A DNA stretch of 11,276 bases from NCBI GenBank assembly GCA_045661345.1, contig JAZRFM010000019.1:1-11276 (forward strand), written 5' to 3'. Under the pieces are notes generated by a model. It did not search any database. It had not been told where the DNA came from and saw nothing but the letters and a program-made list of their open reading frames with translations. Positions 1 to 6,519 of the stretch are shown piece after piece. Source of the stretch: RUG12461 sp045661345. GTDB taxonomy: Bacteria; Bacillota; Clostridia; Lachnospirales; Lachnospiraceae. A program made the position numbers and the translations under genes. Each line of letters opens with the position of its first letter. The stretch's first letter is position 1.

Positions 1-75
1 GAAGTGTTGGCAAAGGCGGGGCTTGTAAGCTGTCTTGACTATTACAATGAGCGTCACGCTTTGAAGTTATGTTGA
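1..75 (+). CDS. ltrA: Group II intron reverse transcriptase/maturase, C-terminal end (partial)
   Basis: Frame 1 is open from the window edge to a TGA at 73-75 and encodes 24 residues ending DYYNERHALKLC. This resembles the extreme C-terminus of LtrA-like intron-encoded proteins, which combine reverse transcriptase, maturase and often an HNH-type endonuclease domain. The stop codon touches the first bases of domain V, the usual arrangement when the reading frame sits in domain IV. Too little is visible to say whether the enzyme is intact. The gene symbol is a family label only. Confidence 0.75.
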   Translation, partial: EVLAKAGLVSCLDYYNERHALKLC

Positions 76-139
76 ACCGCCGTATGCCGAACGGCACGTA
101 CGGTGGTGTGAGAGGGGGATTAAATCCCCCTACTCGATT
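74..139 (+). ncRNA. Group II intron domains V and VI
   Basis: Domain V spans about 74-107. It is a 34-base hairpin whose arms CCGCCGTA and TACGGTGG flank an inner GCCG/CGGC stem. By alignment with the familiar GAGCCGTAT form, the catalytic triad reads CGC at 78-80. Domain VI follows: GGGGGAT (114-120) pairs with ATCCCCC (124-130) across a three-base loop, and GAG (110-112) pairs with CTC (133-135), leaving A132 as the likely bulged branch-point adenosine. Both domains are complete, so the 3' half of the ribozyme core looks functional. The exact triad register is my alignment by eye. Confidence 0.85.
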
Positions 140-294
140 GTCCGGGAAATTGCTTTGCCTTGCGGCAGGTGTTGATTTAGGGTAATATAGAGGGCATGAA
201 AGAGATGGGAAAGAGCCGGCACTCTTGCGAAGTCACGAAGCGATGCGGGACGGGTACGAAGGACAGCCGGCGTTGACAGACGAGGAGGAAGAAT
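140..294 (+). other. argF leader region (3' exon of the intron)
   Basis: This 155-base stretch holds no confident gene. A weak promoter candidate (160-188) lies near its left end. The self-complementary hexamer GCCGGC occurs at 215-220 and again at 266-271 and could close a stem around a 45-base loop. A 26-codon reading frame (196-276) begins ATG-AAA-GAG and ends Arg-Arg-stop, but its ribosome binding site is poor. No intrinsic terminator or recognisable ArgR operator was seen between the intron and argF. Confidence 0.5.
160..188 (+). promoter_or_regulatory. Possible sigma-A promoter for the argF operon
   Basis: TTGCGG (160-165) and TAATAT (183-188) are separated by 17 bases. They match the -35 and -10 consensus at three and four of six positions. 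This is the best candidate between the intron and argF, but it is weak, and transcription could also come from beyond the intron. Confidence 0.3.
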
Positions 295-1281
295 ATGAAC
301 CTGCACGGAAGACATTTTTTAAAGCTGCTTGATTACTCTCCGGAGGAGATTCTCTATCTGGTGGATCTGGCAGCGGAGCTGAAGGAGAAGAAAAAGAAGG
401 GCATCGCACATGATGAGCTGCGTGGCAAAAATATTGCGCTGATCTTTGAAAAAACCAGCACCAGAACGCGCTGCTCCTTTGAAGTAGCGGCGCATGATCT
501 TGGCATGCAGGTGACCTACCTGGATCCGTCAGCCTCCCAGATCGGGAAAAAGGAGAGTATCGCGGATACGGCGCGTGTACTCGGGCGGATGTACGACGGC
601 ATCGAATACCGCGGGTACGGACAGGAGATCGTGGAGGAGCTGGCAAAATATGCCGGTGTACCGGTGTGGAACGGACTGACAAATGAGTACCATCCGACGC
701 AGATGCTGGCGGATCTGCTGACGATCCGGGAGCACAAAGGGAAGATTTCCGGACTGAAGCTGGTGTATATGGGAGATGCCCGGTACAACATGGGCAATTC
801 CCTGATGGTGACCTGCAGCAAGCTGGGGATGGATTTCACGGCTTGTACCCACCGGGACTATTTCCCGGATACGAAGCTGGTGAACATCTGTGAGAAGATC
901 GCCGCGGAGAACGGCGGCAGCATCACGTTGTCGGAGAACGCGGAAGAAAGCGTGAAAGGTGCCGACATCATCTATACGGACATCTGGGTATCCATGGGAG
1001 AGCCGGAGGAGGCCTGGAAGGAGAGGATCGACAAGCTCCTTCCCTATCAGGTGAACCGGAAAGTGATGGAGCACGCTGGAAAGGACGCCCTTTTCATGCA
1101 TTGTCTCCCGTCCTATCATGATCAGAATACCCAGATCGGAAGAGAAGTCTGTGAGAAGTTCGGTCTTTCCGAGCTGGAGGTAACGAACGAGGTCTTTGAA
1201 GGATCCCAGTCCATCGTCTTTGACGAGGCTGAAAACCGGATGCATACGATCAAAGCAGTGATGTATGCCACCCTGAAATGA
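295..1281 (+). CDS. argF: Ornithine carbamoyltransferase
   Basis: This enzyme makes citrulline from ornithine and carbamoyl phosphate in the cytoplasm, a step of arginine synthesis (or, run in reverse, of arginine fermentation). The 328 residues match the usual family length. Seen: the carbamoyl-phosphate loop STRTR (55-59), HPTQ (133-136), the ornithine-binding SMG loop in DIWVSMG (229-235) and the catalytic-cysteine motif HCLP (269-272). The SMG loop argues for ornithine rather than putrescine or aspartate as the acceptor. The start is fixed by AGGAGG at 283-288, six bases before the ATG. The stop overlaps the start of birA by four bases (ATGA). No other arginine gene is in view, so an anabolic argF and a catabolic arcB cannot be told apart. 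I prefer argF because no arcA or arcC is adjacent. Confidence 0.95.
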   Translation: MNLHGRHFLKLLDYSPEEILYLVDLAAELKEKKKKGIAHDELRGKNIALIFEKTSTRTRCSFEVAAHDLGMQVTYLDPSASQIGKKESIADTARVLGRMYDGIEYRGYGQEIVEELAKYAGVPVWNGLTNEYHPTQMLADLLTIREHKGKISGLKLVYMGDARYNMGNSLMVTCSKLGMDFTACTHRDYFPDTKLVNICEKIAAENGGSITLSENAEESVKGADIIYTDIWVSMGEPEEAWKERIDKLLPYQVNRKVMEHAGKDALFMHCLPSYHDQNTQIGREVCEKFGLSELEVTNEVFEGSQSIVFDEAENRMHTIKAVMYATLK

Positions 1282-2054
1282 GCCGACGGATAAAAGGATG
1301 GATCGGGACGGAGACGATCCGCCTTGAAGAAACAGATTCCACCAATCTGCAGGCGAAGCGGTTGGCGGAGGAAGGCGTGCCGGATGGTACGCTCGTTGTC
1401 GCGGATTGTCAGACTGCCGGAAGGGGGCGGCTTGGCAGAAGCTTTTCATCGCCGCATGGAGACGGGATCTTTATGACAGTGATCCTGAGGCCGGAAGTGC
1501 CTGCGGATCAGGTGTCTTGCCTGACATTGATCGCAGCACTTGCCGTACATCGCGGGATTGCGGAAGCAGCTGGCGTCGACTGCGCGATCAAGTGGCCGAA
1601 TGATATTATCCTAAACGGTAAAAAGGTTTGCGGGATCCTGACAGAGATGAGCATGGAGGAGCATGCGGTCCGTCATGTGGTGATCGGGATCGGGATCAAT
1701 TGCGGCAATACGGATTTCCCGGAAGAACTAAAGGAGGTTGCGACCTCGCTTTTTCTTGAGACGGGGCAGCAGATTGAGCGGGAAGACTTGATTTGGCGTA
1801 TTTGGACAGCTTTTGAACCTCTCTATGATTCGTTCCTGAAATATCATGATCTGCGTGAGCTGCGGGATAGCTACAATGCACTTCTGATCAACTGTGATCG
1901 GGAGGTGGAAGTGCTGGATTCTCCGGAGGCATGGAAAGGCACAGCCCGCGGAATTGATGAGACGGGAGCTCTCCTGGTGGAAAATGCGGCGAGAGAGCTT
2001 GTCGCGATCAGCACCGGTGAGGTTTCGGTGCGTGGAGTTTACGGTTATGTATGA
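1278..2054 (+). CDS. birA: Biotin--[acetyl-CoA-carboxylase] ligase, monofunctional
   Basis: Biotin protein ligase: activates biotin with ATP to biotinyl-AMP and attaches it to a lysine of biotin-dependent carboxylases. The 258 residues contain the biotinyl-adenylate loop GRGRLGR (48-54), the catalytic KWPND (105-109) and GIGIN (137-141), followed by a small C-terminal beta domain. Unlike E. coli or B. subtilis BirA, the protein goes almost straight into the catalytic core. It has only about 15 residues before the E-T-D-S-T-N motif, so it has no N-terminal winged helix and should not act as the biotin repressor. Its ATG overlaps the argF stop (ATGA), which implies translational coupling. The last eight bases overlap the next gene. 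Confidence 0.95.
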   Translation: MSRRIKGWIGTETIRLEETDSTNLQAKRLAEEGVPDGTLVVADCQTAGRGRLGRSFSSPHGDGIFMTVILRPEVPADQVSCLTLIAALAVHRGIAEAAGVDCAIKWPNDIILNGKKVCGILTEMSMEEHAVRHVVIGIGINCGNTDFPEELKEVATSLFLETGQQIEREDLIWRIWTAFEPLYDSFLKYHDLRELRDSYNALLINCDREVEVLDSPEAWKGTARGIDETGALLVENAARELVAISTGEVSVRGVYGYV

Positions 2055-2388
2055 AGAACATGTGGTACTCTGCGGTGCGAGTGCGTACACCCGGAAATTT
2101 TATCTGAATGAGGATTTTGCAGGGCTTCCGGAAGAAATCAAGCAGGAACTGCAGATTTTATGCGTGTTGTACACGGAGGATGTCGGCGGCACGATCAGGC
2201 TGGAATTCTCGGAAGATGGACAGCTTGCAATCGAGACGGATGCTGAGGAGGGAGACCTTCTTTACGACGACATCGGAAGCGTGCTGAAGGTGAAGCAGTT
2301 CCAGAATGAAAAAAAAGAGCTGTTTGAGGCATTGGAGACCTATTACCGGGTGTTTTTTCTTGGCGAGGAGGGCACAATCCCATGTTAA
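2047..2388 (+). CDS. DUF6145-like small conserved protein
   Basis: A 113-residue acidic cytoplasmic protein of unknown function, beginning MYEEHVVLCGASAY. It resembles, from memory, the DUF6145 family found next to coaX in Lachnospiraceae. Seen: no signal peptide, no membrane segment and no catalytic motif. The middle holds an acidic stretch (SEDG, TDAEEGDLLYDDIG, about residues 55-77) and the C-terminal third looks like an amphipathic helix (KQFQNEKKELFEALETYY). I chose the ATG at 2047 rather than an upstream in-frame ATG at 1894, because the extra 51 residues would lie entirely inside birA, are basic, and are unlike the family start. It overlaps birA by eight bases and coaX by seven, so it is expected to be made in step with both. 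The role is unknown. Position suggests a link to coenzyme A or biotin metabolism, but that is only context. Confidence 0.8.
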   Translation: MYEEHVVLCGASAYTRKFYLNEDFAGLPEEIKQELQILCVLYTEDVGGTIRLEFSEDGQLAIETDAEEGDLLYDDIGSVLKVKQFQNEKKELFEALETYYRVFFLGEEGTIPC

Positions 2389-3161
2389 TGACCATTGATG
2401 TCGGCAATACCAATATTACCGTTGGCGTGTTTGAAGGAGAAAATCTCCGTGCCAATTTCCGGCTGATCACGAAACAGGCGCGTACTTCCGATGAATACGG
2501 GATTTTGATGATGGATCTGACGGAGCATAACGGGATCCATACCGGAGAGATCAATGCGGCGATCATTTCATCCGTGGTTCCTGCGGTGATGCACTCCCTG
2601 AACAGCGCATTGATCAAGTATTTCGGCATCACGCCGCTTCTCGTAGAGCCCGGGGTCAAGACCGGGATCAAGATCGTGACCGGTAATCCGGAGCAGATCG
2701 GCGCGGACCGGATCGTGGATGCGGTCGGAGCGCTTGGAATGTATGGAGGACCGGTGATCGCGATCGATTTCGGGACAGCGACCACCTATGACCTGATCGG
2801 TGAGGATGGCGCTTTTTTGACCGGTATCACGTCGCCCGGAATCCGCATTTCCGCGAAAGCGCTTTGGGAAGACGCTGCTAAACTACCGGAGATCGAGATC
2901 AGGACGCCGGAGAGCATCATGGTGAAAAACACGATCGAGAGTATGCAGGCCGGCTTGATGTACGGGCAGATCGGACAGACAGAGTATATCATCCGCCGCT
3001 TGAGGGAAGAATCCGGACTCACCAATGCCAAGGCCATTGCAACAGGCGGTCTGGGGAGACTTGTGGCAGAAGAGACAGATATGATCGATGTCTATGACCC
3101 GGATCTGACGTTGCACGGAATGCGGCTGATCTATGAAAAAAATAAAGCCGCGCAGGTTTAG
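2382..3161 (+). CDS. coaX: Type III pantothenate kinase
   Basis: Phosphorylates pantothenate, the first committed step of coenzyme A synthesis; the type III (CoaX) form is not inhibited by CoA. The 259 residues belong to the ASKHA fold. Seen: phosphate-binding DVGNTN (6-11), GADRI (107-111) with the expected catalytic Asp109, IDFGTATT (128-135), SPGIRIS (151-157) and TGGL (221-224). All expected key motifs are present. The start ATG at 2382 lies nine bases after GAGGAGGG (2365-2372); a second ATG at 2388 is possible but sits too far from that site. Its start overlaps the end of the DUF6145-like gene. No terminator follows, only 24 bases to the glycosyltransferase. It is the last gene of the first housekeeping block. 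Confidence 0.96.
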   Translation: MLMTIDVGNTNITVGVFEGENLRANFRLITKQARTSDEYGILMMDLTEHNGIHTGEINAAIISSVVPAVMHSLNSALIKYFGITPLLVEPGVKTGIKIVTGNPEQIGADRIVDAVGALGMYGGPVIAIDFGTATTYDLIGEDGAFLTGITSPGIRISAKALWEDAAKLPEIEIRTPESIMVKNTIESMQAGLMYGQIGQTEYIIRRLREESGLTNAKAIATGGLGRLVAEETDMIDVYDPDLTLHGMRLIYEKNKAAQV

Positions 3162-3168
3162 AGGAAAG

Positions 3169-3179
3169 TGTGATAAAAT
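3169..3179 (+). promoter_or_regulatory. Possible extended -10 promoter before the sugar cassette
   Basis: TGTGATAAAAT holds TG (3169-3170), one base, then GATAAA (3172-3177), an extended -10 pattern; TAAAAT (3174-3179) is an alternative register. No convincing -35 lies 16-18 bases upstream. If used, transcription would begin at or very near the ATG at 3186, giving an almost leaderless message. Confidence 0.3.
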
Positions 3180-3185
3180 AAGCGT

Positions 3186-4133
3186 ATGGAAACATTATCT
3201 TTTGTCGTGCCCTGTTATCGTTCAGAGCACACGATCGGTCAGGTAGCGGAACAGGTGGAGAGCCTGATGGCGGCTCATCCGGAGTATGATTATGAGTTGA
3301 TCATGGTCAATGACCATTCTCCGGATAACGTCTGGGATGTGATCACCGCCCTTTCCGAGAAAAATCCCAAATATCATGGCATCTCTTTTGCACAGAATTT
3401 CGGTCAGCATGCGGCACTGATGGCCGGATATAATGCGTGTAAAGGGGATTTTGTCGTGACCATCGATGATGACGGGCAGACTCCGGTGGATCAGACCTTC
3501 ATTCTGCTGGACGCCCTGCTTTCCGGAAAATACGATGTGGTGTACGGGAAGTACGAAGATCGAAAGGACAATGATTTCCGTAAGCTCGGAACGCGGATGA
3601 ACAACTATATGCTGGAGCATCTTCTCGGGAAGCCGAAAAATGTCCACATGACAAGTTATTTCATTGCGCGGAAGTATATCATTGACAAAATGTGCGAGTA
3701 TAAGAACGGCTTTCCTTATATCTGGGGGCTGGTGCTGCGCACGACGAAGAATATCGGAAATGCCGTTATCCGTCACAGCGAACGGATCGAGGGAGAATCC
3801 GGATACACCCTGGGAAAGCTTCTGTCTCTCTGGATGAACGGATTTACCGCCTTTTCCGTGAAGCCCCTTCGGATCACGGCTGGGGTCGGGATTGTTTTTT
3901 CCCTGATTGGTCTGGCGGCGCTTATTTATACCATCGTTGACCGTCTGTTTCTCCATCCGCAGATGACAGCGGGCTACACGGCGCTGATGTCGGTGCTGCT
4001 GATTGTCGGAGGGCTGGTACTCCTGTCCCTCGGGATGATCGGTGAGTATGTGGGACGGATCTATATGTGTATCAACAATACGCCGCAGTTTGTGATTAGT
4101 GAGACAACCGATGAAAAAAGAGAGAGTCATTGA
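3186..4133 (+). CDS. Family 2 glycosyltransferase, polyprenyl-phosphate sugar synthase type
   Basis: Predicted to move a sugar from its nucleotide carrier onto undecaprenyl phosphate at the inner membrane face, like GtrB, ArnC and CsbB. Seen in 315 residues: a GT-A domain starting LSFVVPCYR (4-12), VNDHSPD (41-47), QNFGQHAALMAG (70-81) and metal-binding DDD (94-96). Two hydrophobic helices follow at about 230-252 and 265-288, ending in the GEYVGRIY motif usual for this class. The segment after DDD reads GQTP, where family members commonly have DxDLQDPP, so substrate preference may differ. The ATG has only a weak, distant purine stretch (GAGGAAAG, 3161-3168). The 3' end overlaps the next gene. 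The natural sugar is inferred, not shown: the neighbours suggest a 2,6-dideoxyhexose. No GtrA-like flippase or membrane acceptor transferase is in the window. Confidence 0.88.
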   Translation: METLSFVVPCYRSEHTIGQVAEQVESLMAAHPEYDYELIMVNDHSPDNVWDVITALSEKNPKYHGISFAQNFGQHAALMAGYNACKGDFVVTIDDDGQTPVDQTFILLDALLSGKYDVVYGKYEDRKDNDFRKLGTRMNNYMLEHLLGKPKNVHMTSYFIARKYIIDKMCEYKNGFPYIWGLVLRTTKNIGNAVIRHSERIEGESGYTLGKLLSLWMNGFTAFSVKPLRITAGVGIVFSLIGLAALIYTIVDRLFLHPQMTAGYTALMSVLLIVGGLVLLSLGMIGEYVGRIYMCINNTPQFVISETTDEKRESH

Positions 4134-5517
4134 CATCATCTGTTCCTGGAGGAATACCGAGGGGAACGTTTATACCACAAAGGAACTGCTGGACTGGATC
4201 AGAGAGCTCAATGAGACCACGCATGTTTCGGTGGAACGCTCCAGCGTCTATGACAGTGATTTCTGGTTTTATGACGACTACAACGGGGAGATCCTGAACA
4301 GGAAGAGGAGCTTCTTTTCCGTGAAAGGCATGCGGTTGTTTGTAAATGACCGTTTTGTCAAGGAACAGCCCATGATCTTTCAGCCGGAGATCGGGTACCT
4401 GGGGATTATCGTCAGAAAAATCGACGGCGTCCTGAATTTCCTCATGCAGGCGAAGGTGGAGCCGGGCAATGTCAACTGCGTCCAGATATCCCCGACGATA
4501 CAGGCCACCAAGAGCAATTTTACACGTGCCCACGGCGGCAGGCTGCCGGCTTATTTTGAGCTCTTTGAGCATTCGGACCGGTATGAGATCCTGTATGACC
4601 AGGTACAGTCGGAGCAGGCGTCCCGCTTTTTGAAAAAACGTAACCGCAACATCATGATCGTGGTGGAGGATGAGTTTGAGATTCTGCCGAACTTCCGCTG
4701 GATGACCCTGGGACAGATCAAGGAGCTCATGAAAGTGGACAATCTGGTCAACATGGATGCGCGGACGGTGCTTTCCGGGATTTCCTTTGTCACCGGACAG
4801 ATCAGTGACCGGGAAAAAGAAGAGATTGCTTCCGAACTGTCTAAAAATCTTCCGCTTTATCATTCCGCCTTTGAAACAGATATTTCAGAGACCTTGCAGC
4901 CGGTGCTGCATTATCTGAATGATTACAAAATGTTCCAGGAAATACACAAAACGGATATTCCGCTGTTTGAGCTTGTGGATTGGACGGTGGACGAATACGG
5001 CGTGCGATGCGAGAAGGGATATCCCTTTGAGGTGGCTTATTTCGACATCGAGATTTCGGGGCGCGAGGTTCGCCATTGGTCCCAGCCTCTCTTCGTCGCA
5101 TCCGGACAGGCCGTATTTGTGCTGTATGTGAAGGAAGAAGAGGGCAATCTCCGTTTTCTGGTACGGGCGTGCCCGGAGATCGGATCCTTTGACAAGATCG
5201 AATGCGGGCCGACGCTGCAGCTGGAGGCAACAGAGCACCCGGATCTTCGCAATCCGGTGGAGCTGCTTTATGAGCGGATCTCCGCAAAGAAGGTACCGGC
5301 GGAAACACTGGTGGATGTGGTTCTTTCAGAGGAGGGCGGCCGGTTTTATCATGAGCAGAACCGGAATATGATCATCAGGATTGATCCCTCCGCCTTGCCG
5401 GAACTTCCGGATGGGTATTTCTGGATGGATTATTCGGCATTGAATTTCCTGATTCAAAGCAACAACTACGCAAATATCCAGCTGCGCAATCTTCTGTCGC
5501 TGCTGCCATTATCCTGA
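4111..5517 (+). CDS. NDP-hexose 2,3-dehydratase family protein (EvaA-like)
   Basis: Members (EvaA, TylX3, SpnO) remove the C-2 hydroxyl from dTDP-4-keto-6-deoxyglucose, giving an unstable 3,4-diketo-2,6-dideoxy sugar that a partner reductase must trap. The 468 residues show the family's two repeated Nudix-like modules. Module 1 (about 1-230) has QPEIGYLGI (91-99), MQAKVEPGN (112-120), SPTIQATKSN (127-136), SEQASRFLKKRNRN (167-180) and DNLVNMDARTV (210-220). Module 2 (about 285-468) repeats these in weaker form: HWSQPLF, CGPTLQLE, SEEGGRFYHEQNRN and YANIQLRNLLSLL. Family members are usually about 430-490 residues, so it looks complete. I prefer ATG 4111; an in-frame GTG at 4099 adds four residues. 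It overlaps the glycosyltransferase by 23 bases, so the two are co-translated. Family assignment is firm; the exact substrate is inferred. Confidence 0.88.
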   Translation: MKKERVIDIICSWRNTEGNVYTTKELLDWIRELNETTHVSVERSSVYDSDFWFYDDYNGEILNRKRSFFSVKGMRLFVNDRFVKEQPMIFQPEIGYLGIIVRKIDGVLNFLMQAKVEPGNVNCVQISPTIQATKSNFTRAHGGRLPAYFELFEHSDRYEILYDQVQSEQASRFLKKRNRNIMIVVEDEFEILPNFRWMTLGQIKELMKVDNLVNMDARTVLSGISFVTGQISDREKEEIASELSKNLPLYHSAFETDISETLQPVLHYLNDYKMFQEIHKTDIPLFELVDWTVDEYGVRCEKGYPFEVAYFDIEISGREVRHWSQPLFVASGQAVFVLYVKEEEGNLRFLVRACPEIGSFDKIECGPTLQLEATEHPDLRNPVELLYERISAKKVPAETLVDVVLSEEGGRFYHEQNRNMIIRIDPSALPELPDGYFWMDYSALNFLIQSNNYANIQLRNLLSLLPLS

Positions 5518-5547
5518 CCGGAGGAAGCCGGGAAAGAGAGGGGAAGT

Positions 5548-6510
5548 ATGATCCGTATCGGAGTCCTTTGTCCTGCTGAGATCGCAAAACGCAGATTTAT
5601 GCCGGCGCTGCTTCAGTGTCCGGAGTTTTCTTATGTGGGAGTCGGTATGCACCGCAGAGAAAAGGCGGAGGCTTTTCTTTCGGAATATCCGGGGAAACTG
5701 TTTGAAAGTTATGAGGAGCTTATCTCTTCAGAGGAGATCGATGCTGTTTATATCCCGCTGCCGCCGGCCCTTCATTTCCCATGGGCTGAGAAAGCGCTGC
5801 AAAGCGGGAAGCATGTGCTGCTGGAAAAGCCCTTTACCATGTTTTGCTCCGAAACGGAGACCCTGATTTCGGAGGCTGAAAAGAAGCATCTTGCGCTGCA
5901 TGAAAACTATATGTTTGTATTCCACCGGCAAATGGAGGAATTGAAGGAGCTGATCACTTCGGGAGAGATCGGTGAAGTGCGGTTATACCGGATGAGCTTT
6001 GGCTTCCCCATGCGTCCTGCCGGGGATTTCCGGTATGACAGATCACTGGGCGGCGGCGCACTGATGGATGCCGGCGGCTATTGCCTGAAGCTGGCCACAT
6101 GGCTTCTGGGAGAAGACGTGCGTGTCACGACGGCGATGGCAAACCGGACGGACCGGTTCGACGTGGATCTTTACGGATCGGCCACTGTGGTAAACGGGGA
6201 GGGAGCGACGGCGCAGCTTTCCTTCGGGATGGATAATCATTACAAATGCGAGCTGTCGGTATGGGGGAGCAGGGGCATGCTCACCACCGGCCGCATTTTT
6301 ACGGCACCCGTGGGATTTGCGCCCACAGCGGTGATCGAAACGGATGGAAACAGGAAGGAAGTCCCGCTGTCTTCGGATGATACGTTTTTCAAGTCTATCC
6401 GGCATTTTTCAGCATGCATAGAGCATCCCGAAATACGGGAGCAGACCTATCGTCAGATCAGGAAGCAGGCGGAGCTCGTGGAGGAGTTCCGTAAAAAAGC
6501 GGGTATGTAG
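5548..6510 (+). CDS. Gfo/Idh/MocA oxidoreductase, probable NDP-hexose 3-ketoreductase
   Basis: Probably uses NAD(P)H to reduce the 3-keto group of the 2,3-dehydratase product, as TylC1, SpnN and KijD10 do. The 320 residues begin with a Rossmann fold: IGVLCPAEIAKRRFMPAL (4-21), where the glycine motif reads G-x-x-x-x-A. Next come YIPLPPALHFPWAEKAL (68-84) and EKP (93-95), whose lysine is the conserved catalytic or binding residue of the family. FRYDRSLGGGALMDAGGY (161-178) marks the substrate domain. The wording IAxRRxxPAL, PLPxxLHFxWA and LGGGALMDxGxY is, from memory, that of the antibiotic-sugar 3-ketoreductases rather than inositol dehydrogenases. AGAGGGGAAG lies just before the ATG. It follows the 2,3-dehydratase after 30 bases and precedes the SDR gene by nine, supporting a shared pathway. 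Whether the product has an axial or equatorial 3-hydroxyl cannot be read from the sequence. Confidence 0.85.
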   Translation: MIRIGVLCPAEIAKRRFMPALLQCPEFSYVGVGMHRREKAEAFLSEYPGKLFESYEELISSEEIDAVYIPLPPALHFPWAEKALQSGKHVLLEKPFTMFCSETETLISEAEKKHLALHENYMFVFHRQMEELKELITSGEIGEVRLYRMSFGFPMRPAGDFRYDRSLGGGALMDAGGYCLKLATWLLGEDVRVTTAMANRTDRFDVDLYGSATVVNGEGATAQLSFGMDNHYKCELSVWGSRGMLTTGRIFTAPVGFAPTAVIETDGNRKEVPLSSDDTFFKSIRHFSACIEHPEIREQTYRQIRKQAELVEEFRKKAGM

Positions 6511-6519
6511 GAGCGGACG

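Larger units (their letters stand above)
1..139 (+). mobile_element. Group II intron, 3' end (partial)
   Basis: The first 139 bases are the tail of a bacterial group II intron, a self-splicing retroelement. Seen here: the end of the intron-encoded protein, then a domain V hairpin and a domain VI hairpin with a branch-point A at 132, in the order and spacing usual for these introns. The intron probably ends at 138-139 (...CTCGATT), which puts the branch-point A seven bases before the last base. The rest of the intron and its 5' exon lie outside the window. The intron points the same way as argF, which begins 155 bases further on. Confidence 0.88.

Noticed and set aside
529..1449. A 306-codon open frame on the minus strand over argF and birA
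   Set aside because: It is antisense to two genes with full sets of catalytic motifs, and its translation resembles no family; it reflects codon bias in the real genes.
1894..2046. Upstream ATG that would extend the DUF6145-like protein to 164 residues
   Set aside because: The added segment lies wholly within birA, is basic and unlike the rest, and the ATG at 2047 gives the family-like start.
4099..4110. GTG start for the 2,3-dehydratase
   Set aside because: Adds only four residues and has no ribosome binding site; the ATG at 4111 is at least as good, though this is not settled.
3222..4139. A 305-codon open frame on the minus strand over the glycosyltransferase
   Set aside because: It is histidine- and isoleucine-rich with no recognisable motif and lies opposite a clear GT2 gene.
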